DNA from: Ophioderma brevispina
Taxonomy: Eukaryota; Echinodermata; Ophiuroidea; Amphilepidida; Ophiodermatidae
Length of the DNA: 64,000 nt
Assembly (NCBI GenBank): GCA_023653785.1
Contig: JAMKCH010078666.1
Coordinates: 1-64,000 of the forward strand
Direction: 5' to 3'
In this document: positions 48,500-59,140 of the stretch, in pieces
Numbering within the stretch: position 1 is the first letter of the stretch
Layout: each line of letters opens with the position of its first letter
Program-made: the position numbers and the translations under genes
Notes under the pieces: model-generated
The model's input: the letters and a program-made list of their open reading frames with translations, nothing else
Told to the model about the DNA's origin: nothing
Database searches by the model: none

Positions 48500-49440
48500 T
48501 TTTTTGACATTCCCCCCCCCCAACCCCACAGTCCGGGGAGGCCCTGTTGGAATGAATGGTAATCATAGGGGCCTTTTTTTTTGTTCCCCCTCCTAAAGAT
48601 ACCCCAAGTTTGTACCAACTCTAGCTCATCTAGACCAAAAGTCATACTTGCCAAATGTTCCATGGGTTTCATTTTTCCTTCTCCATGGGTTCACAACCCC
48701 TGTCAGACCCACGGAGGACCCTGGGGAATGAATTACATATAGGGGAGGTTTCCTCCTACAATATACTCAATTTTGACTACTCGAGCTCATCTTTAAAACA
48801 GATTTTATGAGCTTTGAGCACTGTGCAATCATTTTTGTAAGTCTTCTCAACATTTTTGTTCACCTTGTTATATGTTTTATACAAAAGTCTGGATTTTGGT
48901 GGTGGATGACAAACTAACTCAAATATGTCTGAACTATATCTCAGTAATAATTGTGTTGAACTGATTCGAAAGTTCTACTCGTGTGTGTGTGTGTGTGGTG
49001 GGGGGGGGGGTGAGTCGCACTGCTGTAACAGCGTGTAAACACCAAGATACAAATAGGCACGCGATATGCCCGTGTCTGTCCCACCCACCGGTCACTGCGG
49101 ACTCTTAGTTTCAAACATTATTACAGGCGATTATACTCTAAAAAGCTTGAACTGAAATCACAGCATATCGTAAACAAAACAATGGAATATCTTGGCACCC
49201 TCTATGGGCCAAAGTCCCTGCAGCTCAGTAGTGGAGTACCTGTAAGGTAGCTCAGCGCTCATTCACCAAGCGTTGATCGTCATTCGTACCTACATGTACT
49301 CCTACAAGATTAGAGTAGACCCTGGGAGAGTAGATAACAGGGGGTCTCGTAGCCTGAGCAATCTCGGGCTAGCTGTAAAGGTCGGCTACTCACGCGTAGC
49401 TGAAGAGGTACTCTACGACTGGTAGCTACTGGTGGCCCTC
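48500..49440. other. Non-coding stretch
   Basis: Contains a C-rich run (48,512-48,521) and a (GT)n-G10 patch at 48,982-49,010. No gene signal. Confidence 0.4.
48982..49010. repeat. (GT)n followed by a G run
   Basis: 'gtgtgtgtgtgtgtgtgg' followed by a G10 tract. Confidence 0.9.
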
Positions 49441-49444
49441 GCAT

Positions 49445-49728
49445 AGTACCAGGGCAGCACCCAGACTTCATTTTTCCGGGGGACAGGGGGGGAATGAAAT
49501 TTTTAGGAGGGAAAAGTGGAATTCTGGGGGGAAAACACATCAAATATTTTGAGTTTTTATTAACAAATTTTGGCCCCAAATCGTTTGATATTGTCCCAAA
49601 TTTTATGATGTTGGCCCAAAATCACGGATTTTTCAAAAATTCCTATTTCTTCTGCTGGGGGGGGGTGGGGAATTGGGGGGAAAAGTTACAACACGCCACC
49701 CCAACCCCCGCTAGTGCTGCCACTGCAG
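49445..49728. mobile_element. Oligo-G MITE (GGCAGC.CCCAGACTTC ends)
   Basis: Left end 'gggcagcacccagacttcat', right end 'gctagtgctgccactgc'. Inside are G runs and 'ttttggccccaaatc', 'atgttggcccaaaatca'. It has no transposase; the open frames here follow the low-complexity composition. Confidence 0.65.
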
Positions 49729-49729
49729 C

Positions 49730-50022
49730 TGGAGTAGGCCTATACTATAGGAGGGTAGGGCCCGGGGTAGGGCCTACTGCTAACAAAACATAGCTGAAAT
49801 ATTTGTTCACTTCACAGTTTGTTGGTACTGCTCAATAAATGGCATCGCCTGCTATCTGGCCACCATATAGCTAAATACTAGAGTGTGCAGGAATAGCCCT
49901 AGCTCTGGGGTTTCCTGTAGGCAAGAAATCCTGCGTGTAAGATTGGGTTGGCTTGAATAAAGTCAGGTAGACATGAGTCTCTGGATGTGTGTTGCTTTCT
50001 ACATGTACTTGCCTACAACTAT
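49730..50022. other. No recognisable feature
   Basis: Short non-coding interval between two MITEs. Confidence 0.35.
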
Positions 50023-50029
50023 CCTTTAA

Positions 50030-50377
50030 AAGGTGCCACGAGAGATTTCACATATCAGGTGTCCCTTTAAAAATAGAAAGTACTGATTTTTTGCCTGCGA
50101 AACTTTCCATCAAAAATATCCCCATCTGAAGGATTCAGCTGGAAATGTGTTTCTTTTGGTAACAAAATTGTGAAATTCTAATTTCGTATAGGAGCAAATA
50201 CAATTCAGCCTATGTTTTACATTGACAATATCAGCAATCAAAATCACCTTTTTTCTCTCTTTTAAGACCATTTCTGTAGGCCTAACCCAAGCATAAGGAT
50301 ATCTATTGAGTGCCTATCTATATGAAATTACTATTAGGACACAATATTTGGGTGTCTCAAATCCTCTCGTTGCACCT
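50030..50377. mobile_element. Complete TTAA-flanked MITE, GGTGC(A)ACGAGAG family
   Basis: TTAA at 50,026-50,029 and 50,378-50,381. The ends 'aggtgccacgagagatttca' and 'aaatcctctcgttgcacct' are inverted. At ~348 bp it is the best reference copy for related sequences at 1-47, 17,061-17,505 and 18,421-18,677. Confidence 0.8.
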
Positions 50378-50384
50378 TTAAAAG

Positions 50385-50750
50385 TACAGGAGGAGATTTT
50401 TTAGGTCATATGCAATTTTCTCTCCAATTTCACTGGATCGTTGTAACCACCTACCGAGAACGTTTGGAAGGTTTTTATTGGACAACAGATGCAAAAGAAA
50501 CCGCAAACTTGGTTTTGAACTTGCCTGCTATCGTAAAATCGTTCCCCATCGAAAACCATGTCTTTGACTTTCGTCGTGCACGACAGAAACTACTACATCG
50601 TAATCTATTTACATGAAACGGCGTATTCAGCTTATTTCACTTCAGGTGTGATTCTAATACATTGGTAAGCAATTCCAAATATGTAAAAAACCTAGGCGCA
50701 CGAAACAATTGGGGGCGCTTCTTTCTGGAAATCTCCGTCATGTCTTTTTA
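50385..50750. other. No recognisable feature
   Basis: A 68-codon plus-strand frame (50,410-50,616) has moderately even composition but no domain or splice context that I can identify. Confidence 0.3.
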
Positions 50751-50756
50751 CATTAA

Positions 50757-52091
50757 GAGACCTGGCCATTTTGAAAAATAGTCCTCACCTGAAATCATTA
50801 AAAAAAAAATCGATGATTTTTGCATGGTTGTAAAGCTTCTACATTAGCCTCACCTGACATATTAAAGGTCCATGGACATTTAAAACATACTTTAATACCA
50901 CCAAAAAATGGTTTCATCCATATCTGGTATTAGTATCAATGTAAAATCTGCATGAAGCGTCTTGAGAACCTATATTTGATAAAAATTGGGCATAAATATC
51001 ATGTGTTTTTGGACAAGCTTTCAAAGGAAATTCCCAAAATGAAAAGTGATTATCGCGCTGGCAAGCTGACCCAGAAGTGACGTCCGAGTAACAACTACGC
51101 GATACGCGTCATGATCGTCATCGTGGAACGACGTTGCGCGTGGCCCAGGGTTCTTTGCATACGTTACACAGTTGACTTCTCTTGATTGTGTCGTACGTGT
51201 GTGTATCATATGGGCATAATTTTCTTGATTTGATCCTTAAAATTACGATTATAATGTCTTTATTGTCGACGGCTGCACCAGCGGTGACCGTACTGACAAG
51301 GAGTATCAGAACAGAATAGCTTTCTTCAGTCAAAGAAACCGACAAGGAGAGATATTGGAGTGTGCGGTGCGGTTAGCCACGTGTGAGCTTTGTTACACTG
51401 GTTGCTCTGACGTCAATCACGGTCATTAAACGGGGTCAAATCCAACTCCAGCATCTTCATACGCGTTCGCGAAACAGGAGAAGGCCATGTCAGTTTGGGT
51501 AATATTATTCCTTGAAATTTACCACTTTCCCGATGTTCACTTTTAAAATCTTGTGTTGCGATATGATCAGGATACTGTTGAGGTCACGAAAAATGTAAGA
51601 AAAGTAAGAAATGTCGACTCAGCCGTGTCCATTGGACCTTTAAGACCAATCAGCGTCTTATGGGTAAACACAACGATTTTATAATTAATGTCGCCGGCGA
51701 CAATTAAATTCTGGCAGACTACGGAAATGGTGTTTAACACAATAAACCGCACGCCGTGTGCATGTTTTCCACGGCATACACCCTGTTTAACCGGTCTGTG
51801 AGCTTTTGGGTTTTTTTAATTATGAGTACGAGTCCTAGTATGATATTCATGTAGCCTAATATAAATATATACACATTTGTTGATTAAAGTTATGGAAAAC
51901 TTAAAAAGGTAGCCTACAAAATACCTGGACGTCTTTAACCTATTACTAACGTCTCTATCTGTTTTTGAGTATGTTATTTTATGTGTACAAAGTACCTCTA
52001 TTCTCCGAATGCAATTGCCTAGACTATCAATTTGAGAGCAAATTGAAGACATTTCATATTTTTTGAAAATGTGTCCCAAGTACAGTGCCGT
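50757..52091 (-). mobile_element. TTAA-type MITE (CACTGGCACATTT family), split by a nested MITE
   Basis: Minus-strand copy: TTAA at 50,753-50,756, then 'gagacctggccattttgaaa', 'cgatgatttttgcatggttg' and 'taaagcttct'. It then breaks at 50,862 and resumes at 51,644 with 'gaccaatcagcgtcttatgg', 'atgtcgccggcgac' and 'gagcaaattgaagacattt', ending near 'acagtgccg' (52,091). Without the insert it is ~560 bp, the family length. Confidence 0.75.
50866..51639. mobile_element. Nested TTAA-flanked MITE, AGGTCCATGGACA family
   Basis: TTAA at 50,862-50,865 and 51,640-51,643. The ends 'aggtccatggaca' and 'tgtccattggacct' are inverted. The host MITE has 'gaatgaattaagacgc' at this point in its intact copy (near 26,920), so the pre-insertion site was a single TTAA. 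The interior (774 bp) has no transposase; 'gcgtggcccagggttc' and 'tgacgtcaatcacggtcatt' are unexplained GC-richer pieces. Confidence 0.75.
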
Positions 52092-52265
52092 CAAGACTGT
52101 CAGTGTCAGTGTCAAATGGATGCTGGGCATGGATTGAACCATCCACCACTGGTTCATGCTGCTCCAGGCATCTGAAAACGTTTGCTGAATTTTGCTCGGA
52201 CATAATCAACGTTCTTGAACTGAACTGCAAAATAATCCGTCTAGGCAGCCTTTTCTTCATCCACA
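52085..52265 (-). CDS. Weak candidate exon, unknown product
   Basis: On the minus strand a pyrimidine-rich acceptor-like 'cacctgttttgtctcag' precedes an open stretch of about 60 codons beginning 'VWMKKRLPRRIILQFSS' and containing 'HEPVVDGSIHAQHPFDTD'. The segment is richer in G+C than its surroundings. No good donor site is visible where the open stretch meets the MITE boundary near 52,090, and the opposite strand is also open (52,085-52,495), which weakens the case. I do not recognise the peptide. Chance is the likelier explanation. Confidence 0.15.
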
Positions 52266-52984
52266 CTGAGACAAAACAGGTGGTGCATGGTCATGGTGCT
52301 GAGATGAGAAGTGAGAATAATCAATCTTCACAACATCAATCTCAATGGCCCAATCGGCCCCCCATGCGGCCCGTTCATGGGCTCAGGGGATGGTGGATTA
52401 TACCCGATCGTCGATATAGATTTGGGATTTTGAATCTATTGCAAAACTGGGTTTTAGGGCTCTATTTTTTTTTTTATATAGGCCTAATAGTATAGGCCTT
52501 AGGAAAGGGGGATGGAGTGAATGGGCACTCCCAATAATTTTGGTGGAAGGGCTTGAATACCCTTTGCGTCCCCCCAGATTCTTTAACACTTTTTAAACCA
52601 AACATTAAATTCAAAGCTTTCCCCTCTCACACCTTCCACTCACGCTCGGTGCCTCGCAGAGGCCAGCGCCCCCCCCCAATCCTGAAATCTTCCTAAGCCA
52701 AGGGCGATATAGGCCCAGCACCTGAACTTTTTCTTTATTTCAAGAAGGTTTAGGCTATGGTTAGTTTATAAATTAGGGTTAGGTTAAGGTTTAGAGAAGG
52801 ATTCAGGAATGCCCCTTTAATTTGTCGCACCGAACCTTCACTACCACGGAGTAGCCTACACCCACATAATGAAACTTGGGTCGTGATTTTCTTCTGATGT
52901 ATGAGCTAGGCCTCAATTTTCCAGCATTTGGGCAGAGATTTCCCCAAAAAAAACCCAGTAACCTAACAAAAGAGAACACACACA
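52266..52984. other. Non-coding stretch
   Basis: Short C run near 52,670. A 'ttagggttaggttaaggttt' patch is at 52,773. No gene recognised. Confidence 0.35.
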
Positions 52985-53600
52985 CAATAAAATGACCCTA
53001 AGTGACCCCTGAATGACCTTTGACTCGTGTGACCCACCTAAGACCCCTTGTCGCAATGTATAAGCATACCAAGTATGAACTTGATCCTCACTGCTCTAAA
53101 AGTGACAGAACGTTGAAATTGTCAACCAAAAGTTTATACTGTATGCCTGCTGTACTGTTTGACACAGAGACAGACACAAAGACGGGCAGTCAAGACTGCA
53201 TGCACTACATGTACGCAGACAGACATACTTACCAGCTACCTTGTGGGTTTCTTGGTGTCTGTTACCTTGTGGGCTATGAACTTAAATTAGCCCCACAATG
53301 TAGTTTCTGTACTTACAGACAGCCTCGCAATGTAGTTCTGGTGAGAATTACGAGAGACACAACATACTGAAACATTATGGGTTTTTTCACAATCGTGATT
53401 CTGATAGCAATAGAGGTCATATTAACCCTCCTAAGACCTGTCTAAAAACAATGGAAAAAATACTTTTGTGGGGTTATCCCACACAAGTACCAAAAAGCCC
53501 ACAATGTATACGCATACTTACTAGTAACCCCATCAAGTAGGCTCTCGTAAAAACAGACAGACACACACACAGACAGACACACGATATCATCCGACATAAG
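52985..53600 (+). repeat. GACCTTTGACC-type dispersed repeat with CAGACA microsatellite
   Basis: Begins 'aatgacctttgactcgtgtg' and 'acccacctaagacccc', continues 'taccaagtatgaacttgatc' and later carries (CAGA)n-like patches (53,160-53,230 and 53,553-53,582). A 116-codon open frame (53,020-53,370) lies in it but looks like repeat sequence, not an exon. 'caatgtagtt' recurs at 53,297 and 53,329. Confidence 0.45.
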
Positions 53601-54600
53601 GTCTTTCCGATTGCATTGGACGACCTTAAAAATCACATAGGGGCCTAATTCTTTCGTCCAAGGATACCCCCGCTCCCCCAATAACTGAATAACCCAATAC
53701 TCAACGCTATTGTGTGCGGGAAGTGAGGCGTATTACAATCATCGTAAGCATGTTTATTAACCTCCACTGAAGTCTACTTTGCAACAATTTGGTTTTCGTC
53801 CAAGACTTTCCCAGGGATACCGTTATAATTCTCACCACTTATGACGCACGCACTCATGAGATTGTGGTTTTATAAATTTTATGGAATTGGAAACCCCCCC
53901 AAAATTGTCTTAGCATGATGAAGAGTATGATATCGCGCCATTGACTTGCACAGGGCTCGTTGTTCAGATTTTTATATTTTAAAAAAAATGAGAAAAAAAA
54001 CAAGAAATGGAAAGAAGAAACGATCTTTGCACTTTTCTTTCATCATGGTTGTAAGGTTGTTGGATCGCCCCTATCATCATTTCCTTTTGGATCTGTAAAT
54101 AACAACCGACCCTCATTTTTGTGTCGAGTTGCTTTTTTTTTGTATATTGCAGTGATAACTGAGGACAACACCATTTTAATTAGGGCGATGATTATATGCA
54201 AAAATGTAGGATTCCGATATTTATGGTCGACGTCATGAAATAGGCAACCAAGTCTTGCCACTCTTGGCGATTGGAACATGTGTAACATGTGGGATCAACA
54301 GATCTCACATGGGGGTCAAGAAATGTCAACCTCTGAACGGTCCGCTGAAGTCTTGGGCCAGTGGTTCTTATGACCAAATGGTACATAATGTAAGTAAGCC
54401 TGTTAGGCCTGTGTAACCCACAATGTCTTGGCTAGTGGTTCTTTTGAGCAATTTTGTGGTCATAGGCCCTAGCATTCTGTGTTTATATAGTTTTACAAAA
54501 TGAGGTCAAGATAGAATTTCCATCAGGTTATTAAGGGTCCCTTTATAGGATTGAACTAGAGTAATGAATCAAGTCAAGTAGCATATATGTACATAGTAAA
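53601..54600. other. Non-coding stretch with a possible LINE C-terminal remnant
   Basis: On the minus strand at about 54,195-54,300 the short peptide 'CSNRQEWQDLVAYFM' resembles the extreme C-terminus of some LINE polyproteins (RQxWxxLV). The match is too short to classify. Nothing else is supported. Confidence 0.25.
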
Positions 54601-54606
54601 TCCAAA

Positions 54607-54662
54607 GATTTAAACTCCGGACGTGTCCCGCCCCGTAAAAACGGGGGGTGCGCCGGATTTAC
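54607..54662 (-). other. LINE 3' hairpin tail
   Basis: 'tttaaactccgg', 'ccgtaaaaacgg' and 'gcgccggatttacc' form nested inverted pairs (CCGT/ACGG inside, CCGG outside). The same arrangement is at 40,986-41,030 and, degenerate, at 3,210-3,255. Confidence 0.6.
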
Positions 54663-55184
54663 CTACACTCACACTCGTAGTAGCACTCGCCCGTACTCCC
54701 TCCTTCCCTTCGCCAGATGCACTGCAGCAGCCATCCTAACCCCGCTTATTAGCCCTGTACTCTCCTCCTCCACTTGCTTCCATGTCCTTTTTGGTGGTCC
54801 CCTGTCTCCTCCTCGAACCGGCTAAAAAACCCTTCTAAAATATGACTCCTTCTTCAGACGTGCCTATAAGTTTTACAACAACATTACATAGGCCTATACA
54901 CCTTCGCCTTCACCAATCGGTCCACCGCTTCTAGTCATCATTCTTCTTCCTATCAAGCAACTTCACACCCACTCGCTCTAACCCATTCTTGCCCTCTCTC
55001 TGTCCTCTCAAAATCCCCATCTCATTTCCGTAGACACCATGTCTCAATCCCATACGGCATCAACGATCTCACACAACTCTTATACACCATTCCTTTCATC
55101 TTCAACAAAGGAAATTCTTTTTCTCGTGTAACAAACTCTTCCACATTCCCTAAACTTTAACCCGCCATACATACTATAGGGAGG

Positions 55185-55435
55185 GGTCATATTTACGCCA
55201 GGGGGGGGTGGAGGATTGAGGGGGGAACCTAAATTTTTTGTAAGCGAGAGGGGGGAACGTGATTTTTTTCATCAACGCGGAGGGAGGGACATGAACTTTT
55301 AAATGGGGAAATCAGCATGATTCATAGGGGGGAACAATGATGAAAATTTTGAACGGAATGCTCAGATGGGGGGGGGCGGCGATAGGGGAAAAAAGGGGGG
55401 CAAAAAAAAAAAACGGGGGTGACAATACATACAAT
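55185..55435. mobile_element. Oligo-G insertion inside the LINE
   Basis: A low-complexity G-rich block ('gaggggggaacgtgatttt', 'gatgggggggggcgg', 'ggggaaaaaagggggg') interrupts LINE homology between the 'FTYLMGDRV' and 'VKVRECGRV' blocks. It resembles an oligo-G MITE starting 'tatttacgccagggg', but matching ends are unclear. Confidence 0.5.
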
Positions 55436-55564
55436 CTAACACCACCTGGCTAATAATGACAGATCCACTAACTTATAACTGTTCACTCACCACAGCACAA
55501 GCGCCTCACATCCACACCAGGTGCCACGCTACCCTGTCCCCCATCAGGTACGTGAACCCATTCA

Positions 55565-55985
55565 CCGATTTACACATCATTTTTAACACAACTTTTAAAA
55601 AGTGTTAAAAAAAAAAAAATTTCCGTTACATTTTTTTTACGGAATTTCTGGCAGCAGTATTTACAGTCCATTTCATTTAGGGGGTGTAAATTACAGAAAT
55701 TTCTGTCAACGGAAATTTGACAGTAATTTTACAGAAATTTGTCTCATATTATAGGAAAAAATGTGTATTTTAACAGAATTTTTCCGTGATTTAAAATTAC
55801 GGAACCAAAAAAAAAAGTCCGGGGACAATATTGCTGCCATAATTTTGAAAATATTTCCGTAAATTAACATTTTTATGTTTTTTGTTTTTTATTGTATTGT
55901 TTTTGTATTAAAAACAATTTTCCGTAAATTACGGAAAGAAAATTGTTTGCTTTGTTTTCTTAAATTTAGGAATTTTTAACAGGGC
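55565..55985. mobile_element. AT-rich insertion inside the LINE with TTTCCGTAAATTACGGAAA-type palindromes
   Basis: Repeated 'aatttccgt', 'acggaattt', 'acagaaatttctgt' and 'ttttccgtaaattacggaaa' phrases within ~400 bp, absent from LINE homology. Probably a MITE built of internal palindromes. Exact ends were not resolved. Confidence 0.5.
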
Positions 55986-56700
55986 AAACTTATCCGCCAT
56001 CCCCTCTAGCGATTTTCTCGCATTTTCCACACCACAATCTAAAATTGTCAAATTTTGGGTCACGCTCTTTTTTTTCCCCAAAACCTTTGGGCATCTCCCA
56101 TGGATCCACTTTCCCACATTTCTCACCCCACACTAATGTGCTTTTACTCTCTCCAACATATGCCTTACTCACTAACACGTCCCCCTCCACCCCGCTCACC
56201 ACCTTTGTCTTCCCAAGGTTTACACGTTCAGACCCTACTCTCAATATGACTTATTCATTCCAAACTTCTTCCTCAATCCCTTCATTGTCTCACCACATTA
56301 AAACCAAGTCATCAGATACAACCATCTCGCTCATCAAACCTTCTTGGCCCTATCCGTAAATACATCAATCACACACCTTGATGCACACCTTATTTTCACC
56401 TCAAATCTCCTCGGACAAACAGGCCCCATGCAATTTGTCTTTGCTCCTTTATACAAATTCATCACTGCTATAACCATTGCTTCTGGTATATCCCTCTTCC
56501 TCATCGCCCGCTCCATCCCTTTCCTCGGTACTCTATCAAAGCCTCTTCAGGTCCACAAAAACACATACAGTTTCTTCCCTTTTTCTGAATTCCTATTGCA
56601 ACCTCCTCAAATGAACACTGATCTATGGTTCTCTTCCTGGTCATAAAAACCAATTGAATATCAGCCACTCCATATTCTCCGAATATATTCCCTAGACTGC

Positions 56701-57640
56701 CGCAAACAAAAAATATCGATTTGCGATCACTATATTTTTCAAATGCAAAAGATTTATATCTGAACCAGGTTTTATCTTTAAAAAATAACATTTTTCTCGT
56801 AAATCAATTAAAATGGAATTATAGTAAAAATGTCTCTAAAAACAAAACGCGCGGCATAACTGAAAAAAAACACCTTTTTGACCTGAAACTGCAGTACTTT
56901 AACGGATTTTTAAAAAGTCTAAAATCAAATCTTAAAAAATTAGAATCGTTTATGTAAAACCTTTCTGAACCAAAGAGCATGTTAAAAGATTTTTCCCGTT
57001 ATACCTTTAAAAAAAGCGACAAACAAAATTTGGCGGCAGAGAAAATCTATAAAAACGAAAATTACAGCATTCTACTATAAAAATATATACAAAGATAGTA
57101 GATGTCTACAGTAATCGGCTTTTTCTTTGCCGTGAATGTTTGAGGCTTTGTTAGTTTTTGTGCTGATATCGTACATGAAAGCATGCAGTTTTGAGTTAGC
57201 GATTTTTAATAGGGCTGAGGGAATAAAATGGTAAGAGAGGCACCAGATAGGGATTAGCCGTTTCTGTGTATGTTGATTGAAGTTTGAAGCTCGAAAGATG
57301 TTGCATTACAGATTAGAAGGCGATGTTTAGAATGTTTTTAGTGTATGTACATGTATGAGATGACTTGAGTATAAGAATGATTCCGAATCAATAAGTTAGT
57401 CGTCAATGATGATGGTACAGGAACTTGGTGTGAACTTGACGGAGCTTGAGGATATAGCCATATCAGAACGGTCAAACCAATGCCCCGGACTTATGTGAAT
57501 AGTTATACGATATTCACATCGTTAGAATTTTAACTACCAGCTATAGTTTCTCCAAGTTGGACAGGATGATTTTCGAAAGTAGACCTTTTCAAACACGCGT
57601 TGTGAAAAAAAAACATGTTGCGCTGTGTTTTCGTTGGAGG
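56701..57640. other. AT-rich non-coding stretch
   Basis: No supported feature upstream of the truncated LINE. Confidence 0.35.
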
Positions 57641-57870
57641 AGATATAGCCTTCGAACCCACAGGCCGCCTACAACGGTGAAGAATAGGACCCCGATCCGG
57701 TTGACTCTTCACGCAACATTAGTTTCATGCTTTATTCCGTTTTGTCTATGGAGCCCGGAATATGGCCCCTGCCGACATCCTTTTACACCGACAACCTCTA
57801 GTATTAAATACAGAGGCATTATAATAGCACGGCGCTTGGAAAGAGAATGGTTGCTGTTGTCAATGTAAAC
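57640..57870 (+). repeat. Dispersed repeat, copy 1 (GACTCTTCACGCAACATTAG)
   Basis: The 20-mer in the name, followed by 'tttca(t/c)gctt' and 'tttggagcc' / 'tatggagcc' phrases, recurs at 61,820-61,925. On the minus strand 'gcctgtgggttcgaaggc' has a B-box look, so a SINE origin is possible. A 103-codon frame spans the copy but is not conserved in the other copy. Confidence 0.5.
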
Positions 57871-57977
57871 AGTAAAAACAGACGGTTACAAATTTTATAG
57901 GGCCAACGTTTCCTGGTTGGTCAATCATTATTTTTAGGTTTTTACGAGTCTTTCCGAAACGTTGGTCGTTTTTTTCC

Positions 57978-58405
57978 CACGGGACCACTTTGTATTCAAA
58001 GGGGGATATGATGCTGGAACAAGAAAAACGCGTAAATAAGGCGACTCTTTTTTTCCAACAGGCGATTGTCGCGCGTCATTGATTAGGGTTGTCAAAACAG
58101 CAATAAAGGGGAAGAAAAAGTCTTTTTTTTCTTAATCCTTACTGTGACGTGTTTTGGGTATGTTATACTCACATTAAACAGCAGTCAAATCATAAAAAAA
58201 ATCCTGTAATCGGACAGTGAAGTAAAGCAAAACCAGATTAAAGAGTGTACATTACATAGTACTATACATTACGTTGCTTACGTGTTTAGGGTAGCTAAAA
58301 CATCACACATACTTGGTTTAGGATGTTTTTAGTCAGTGGAAGTACTTGATTTGGGTTGTCAATGTTCACGCATTCATATGCACCTTGAAACAAGTGCAGA
58401 AGTTG
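57978..58405. mobile_element. hAT-like MITE (GGGACCACTTTGTATTCAAA copy)
   Basis: The left end 'gggaccactttgtattcaaa' and 'ggggatatgatgc' matches the family at 28,068 and 36,961. The right side 'gcattcatatgcaccttgaa' is the inverted copy. 'gtttagggtagctaaaa' is shared with 19,458. No target duplication remains. Confidence 0.6.
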
Positions 58406-58975
58406 TCACTGATTCAGTTGAGATGAATTCCTTGGGTTTGTTTTGTATCCTTCCAATAGGGTTTGGGTGTATGTGGAAAATTCAACTTTAACACATTGAA
58501 AAAAAAATTAAAGTGCATTTCGTGACTATTTTCTGCCCCTTCCCAAAACCGCCAAATCAGGTCCGAATTATTGTTGATGGACTGAATTGATGGCATCTCT
58601 GACATACACATAGGCCTACACCACAAATCACGCACAAAGCGCGAGAACGCGCCGCGCCGACACACACACACCACGAATACAAACACAACACACGAACACA
58701 CACACTAACACAATCAAGAGTTTGCACGCACACAAACGCGTGAGATCAAAAAAGTCAAGTTTTTTTAAAGGACACTTGCCACTTGACCATGCTGAGTCTG
58801 ATACCCTGACAATGAATATACATGCATTGACATTTATTTATTGATATTTCACCAGACAATAATGGTTACAATCAAAAACTAATCAACTACAGACAAAAAC
58901 ACAAAATATAAGACAAATATAAAGAAATGTTATATAAAAGGTAACATCAAAAACTAATCTACAACACACACACAT
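58406..58975. other. Non-coding stretch with CA-rich patch
   Basis: A CA-rich microsatellite patch lies at 58,660-58,712. A 'atcaaaaactaatc(a)acta' phrase recurs at 58,873 and 58,947. Confidence 0.4.
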
Positions 58976-58977
58976 AA

Positions 58978-59140
58978 TACCATCGACAATGAACTATACG
59001 TAATAGTATGCCATCGACAATGAATATACGTAATTAGCATGCAATCGACAATGAATTATACGTAAATAGATGCCATCGACAATAATGATTACGTTACTCT
59101 ACCCGGGAACCTCTACCATCGACAGAGAACTATTACGTAA
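58978..59140. repeat. Minisatellite, ~31-bp unit, 5 copies
   Basis: Units begin at about 58,981, 59,012, 59,042, 59,074 and 59,117 with 'catcgacaatgaattatacg' and a 'taattag(t)atgc' spacer. The last two copies are separated by an unrelated 12-bp piece. Confidence 0.85.

Larger units (their letters stand above)
54607..56700 (-). mobile_element. Decayed non-LTR retrotransposon (second clade), RT to 3' hairpin tail
   Basis: On the minus strand, from high to low coordinate: 'IQLVFMTRKRTIDQ' (about 56,620-56,665; the QFGFxxGRxTxDA block), a counterpart of the 'VDLxKAFDRVPR' block (about 56,510-56,550), 'MRKRDIPEAMVIAVMNLYKGA', then 'RVNLGKTKVV' and a Cys/His segment with 'CGKVDPWEMPKG'. After one insertion come 'FTYLMGDRV' (about 55,540), and after another a 'VKVRECGRV' block. 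'PPKRTWKQVEEES' (54,768-54,800) is near the C-terminus. The 3' tail at 54,607-54,662 holds the CCGG / ACGGGG hairpin. The order of blocks is that of a reverse transcriptase ORF plus C-terminal domain. The catalytic DD region is eroded and stops abound, so it is dead and 5'-truncated. Confidence 0.85.

Noticed and set aside
48093..48566. 134- and 97-codon frames on opposite strands
   Set aside because: They arise from the two arms of the inverted repeat. Similarity between the two peptides reflects the DNA inversion, not an independent gene.
50866..51639. Minus-strand frames inside the nested MITE as a transposase remnant
   Set aside because: The frames are short and contain nothing resembling a DDE or DDD catalytic region.
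52085..52495. Longest plus-strand open frame (136 codons)
   Set aside because: It starts at the eroded end of a MITE, has no recognisable domain, overlaps equally open minus frames and ends in hydrophobic low-complexity sequence.
53020..53370. 116-codon frame as a possible exon
   Set aside because: The sequence matches the style of the GACCTTTGACC-type repeat with CAGACA patches. No splice context or known domain.
56045..56646. Plus-strand frames of 100-104 codons
   Set aside because: They are the antisense of the LINE reverse transcriptase; the minus strand carries the recognisable protein blocks.
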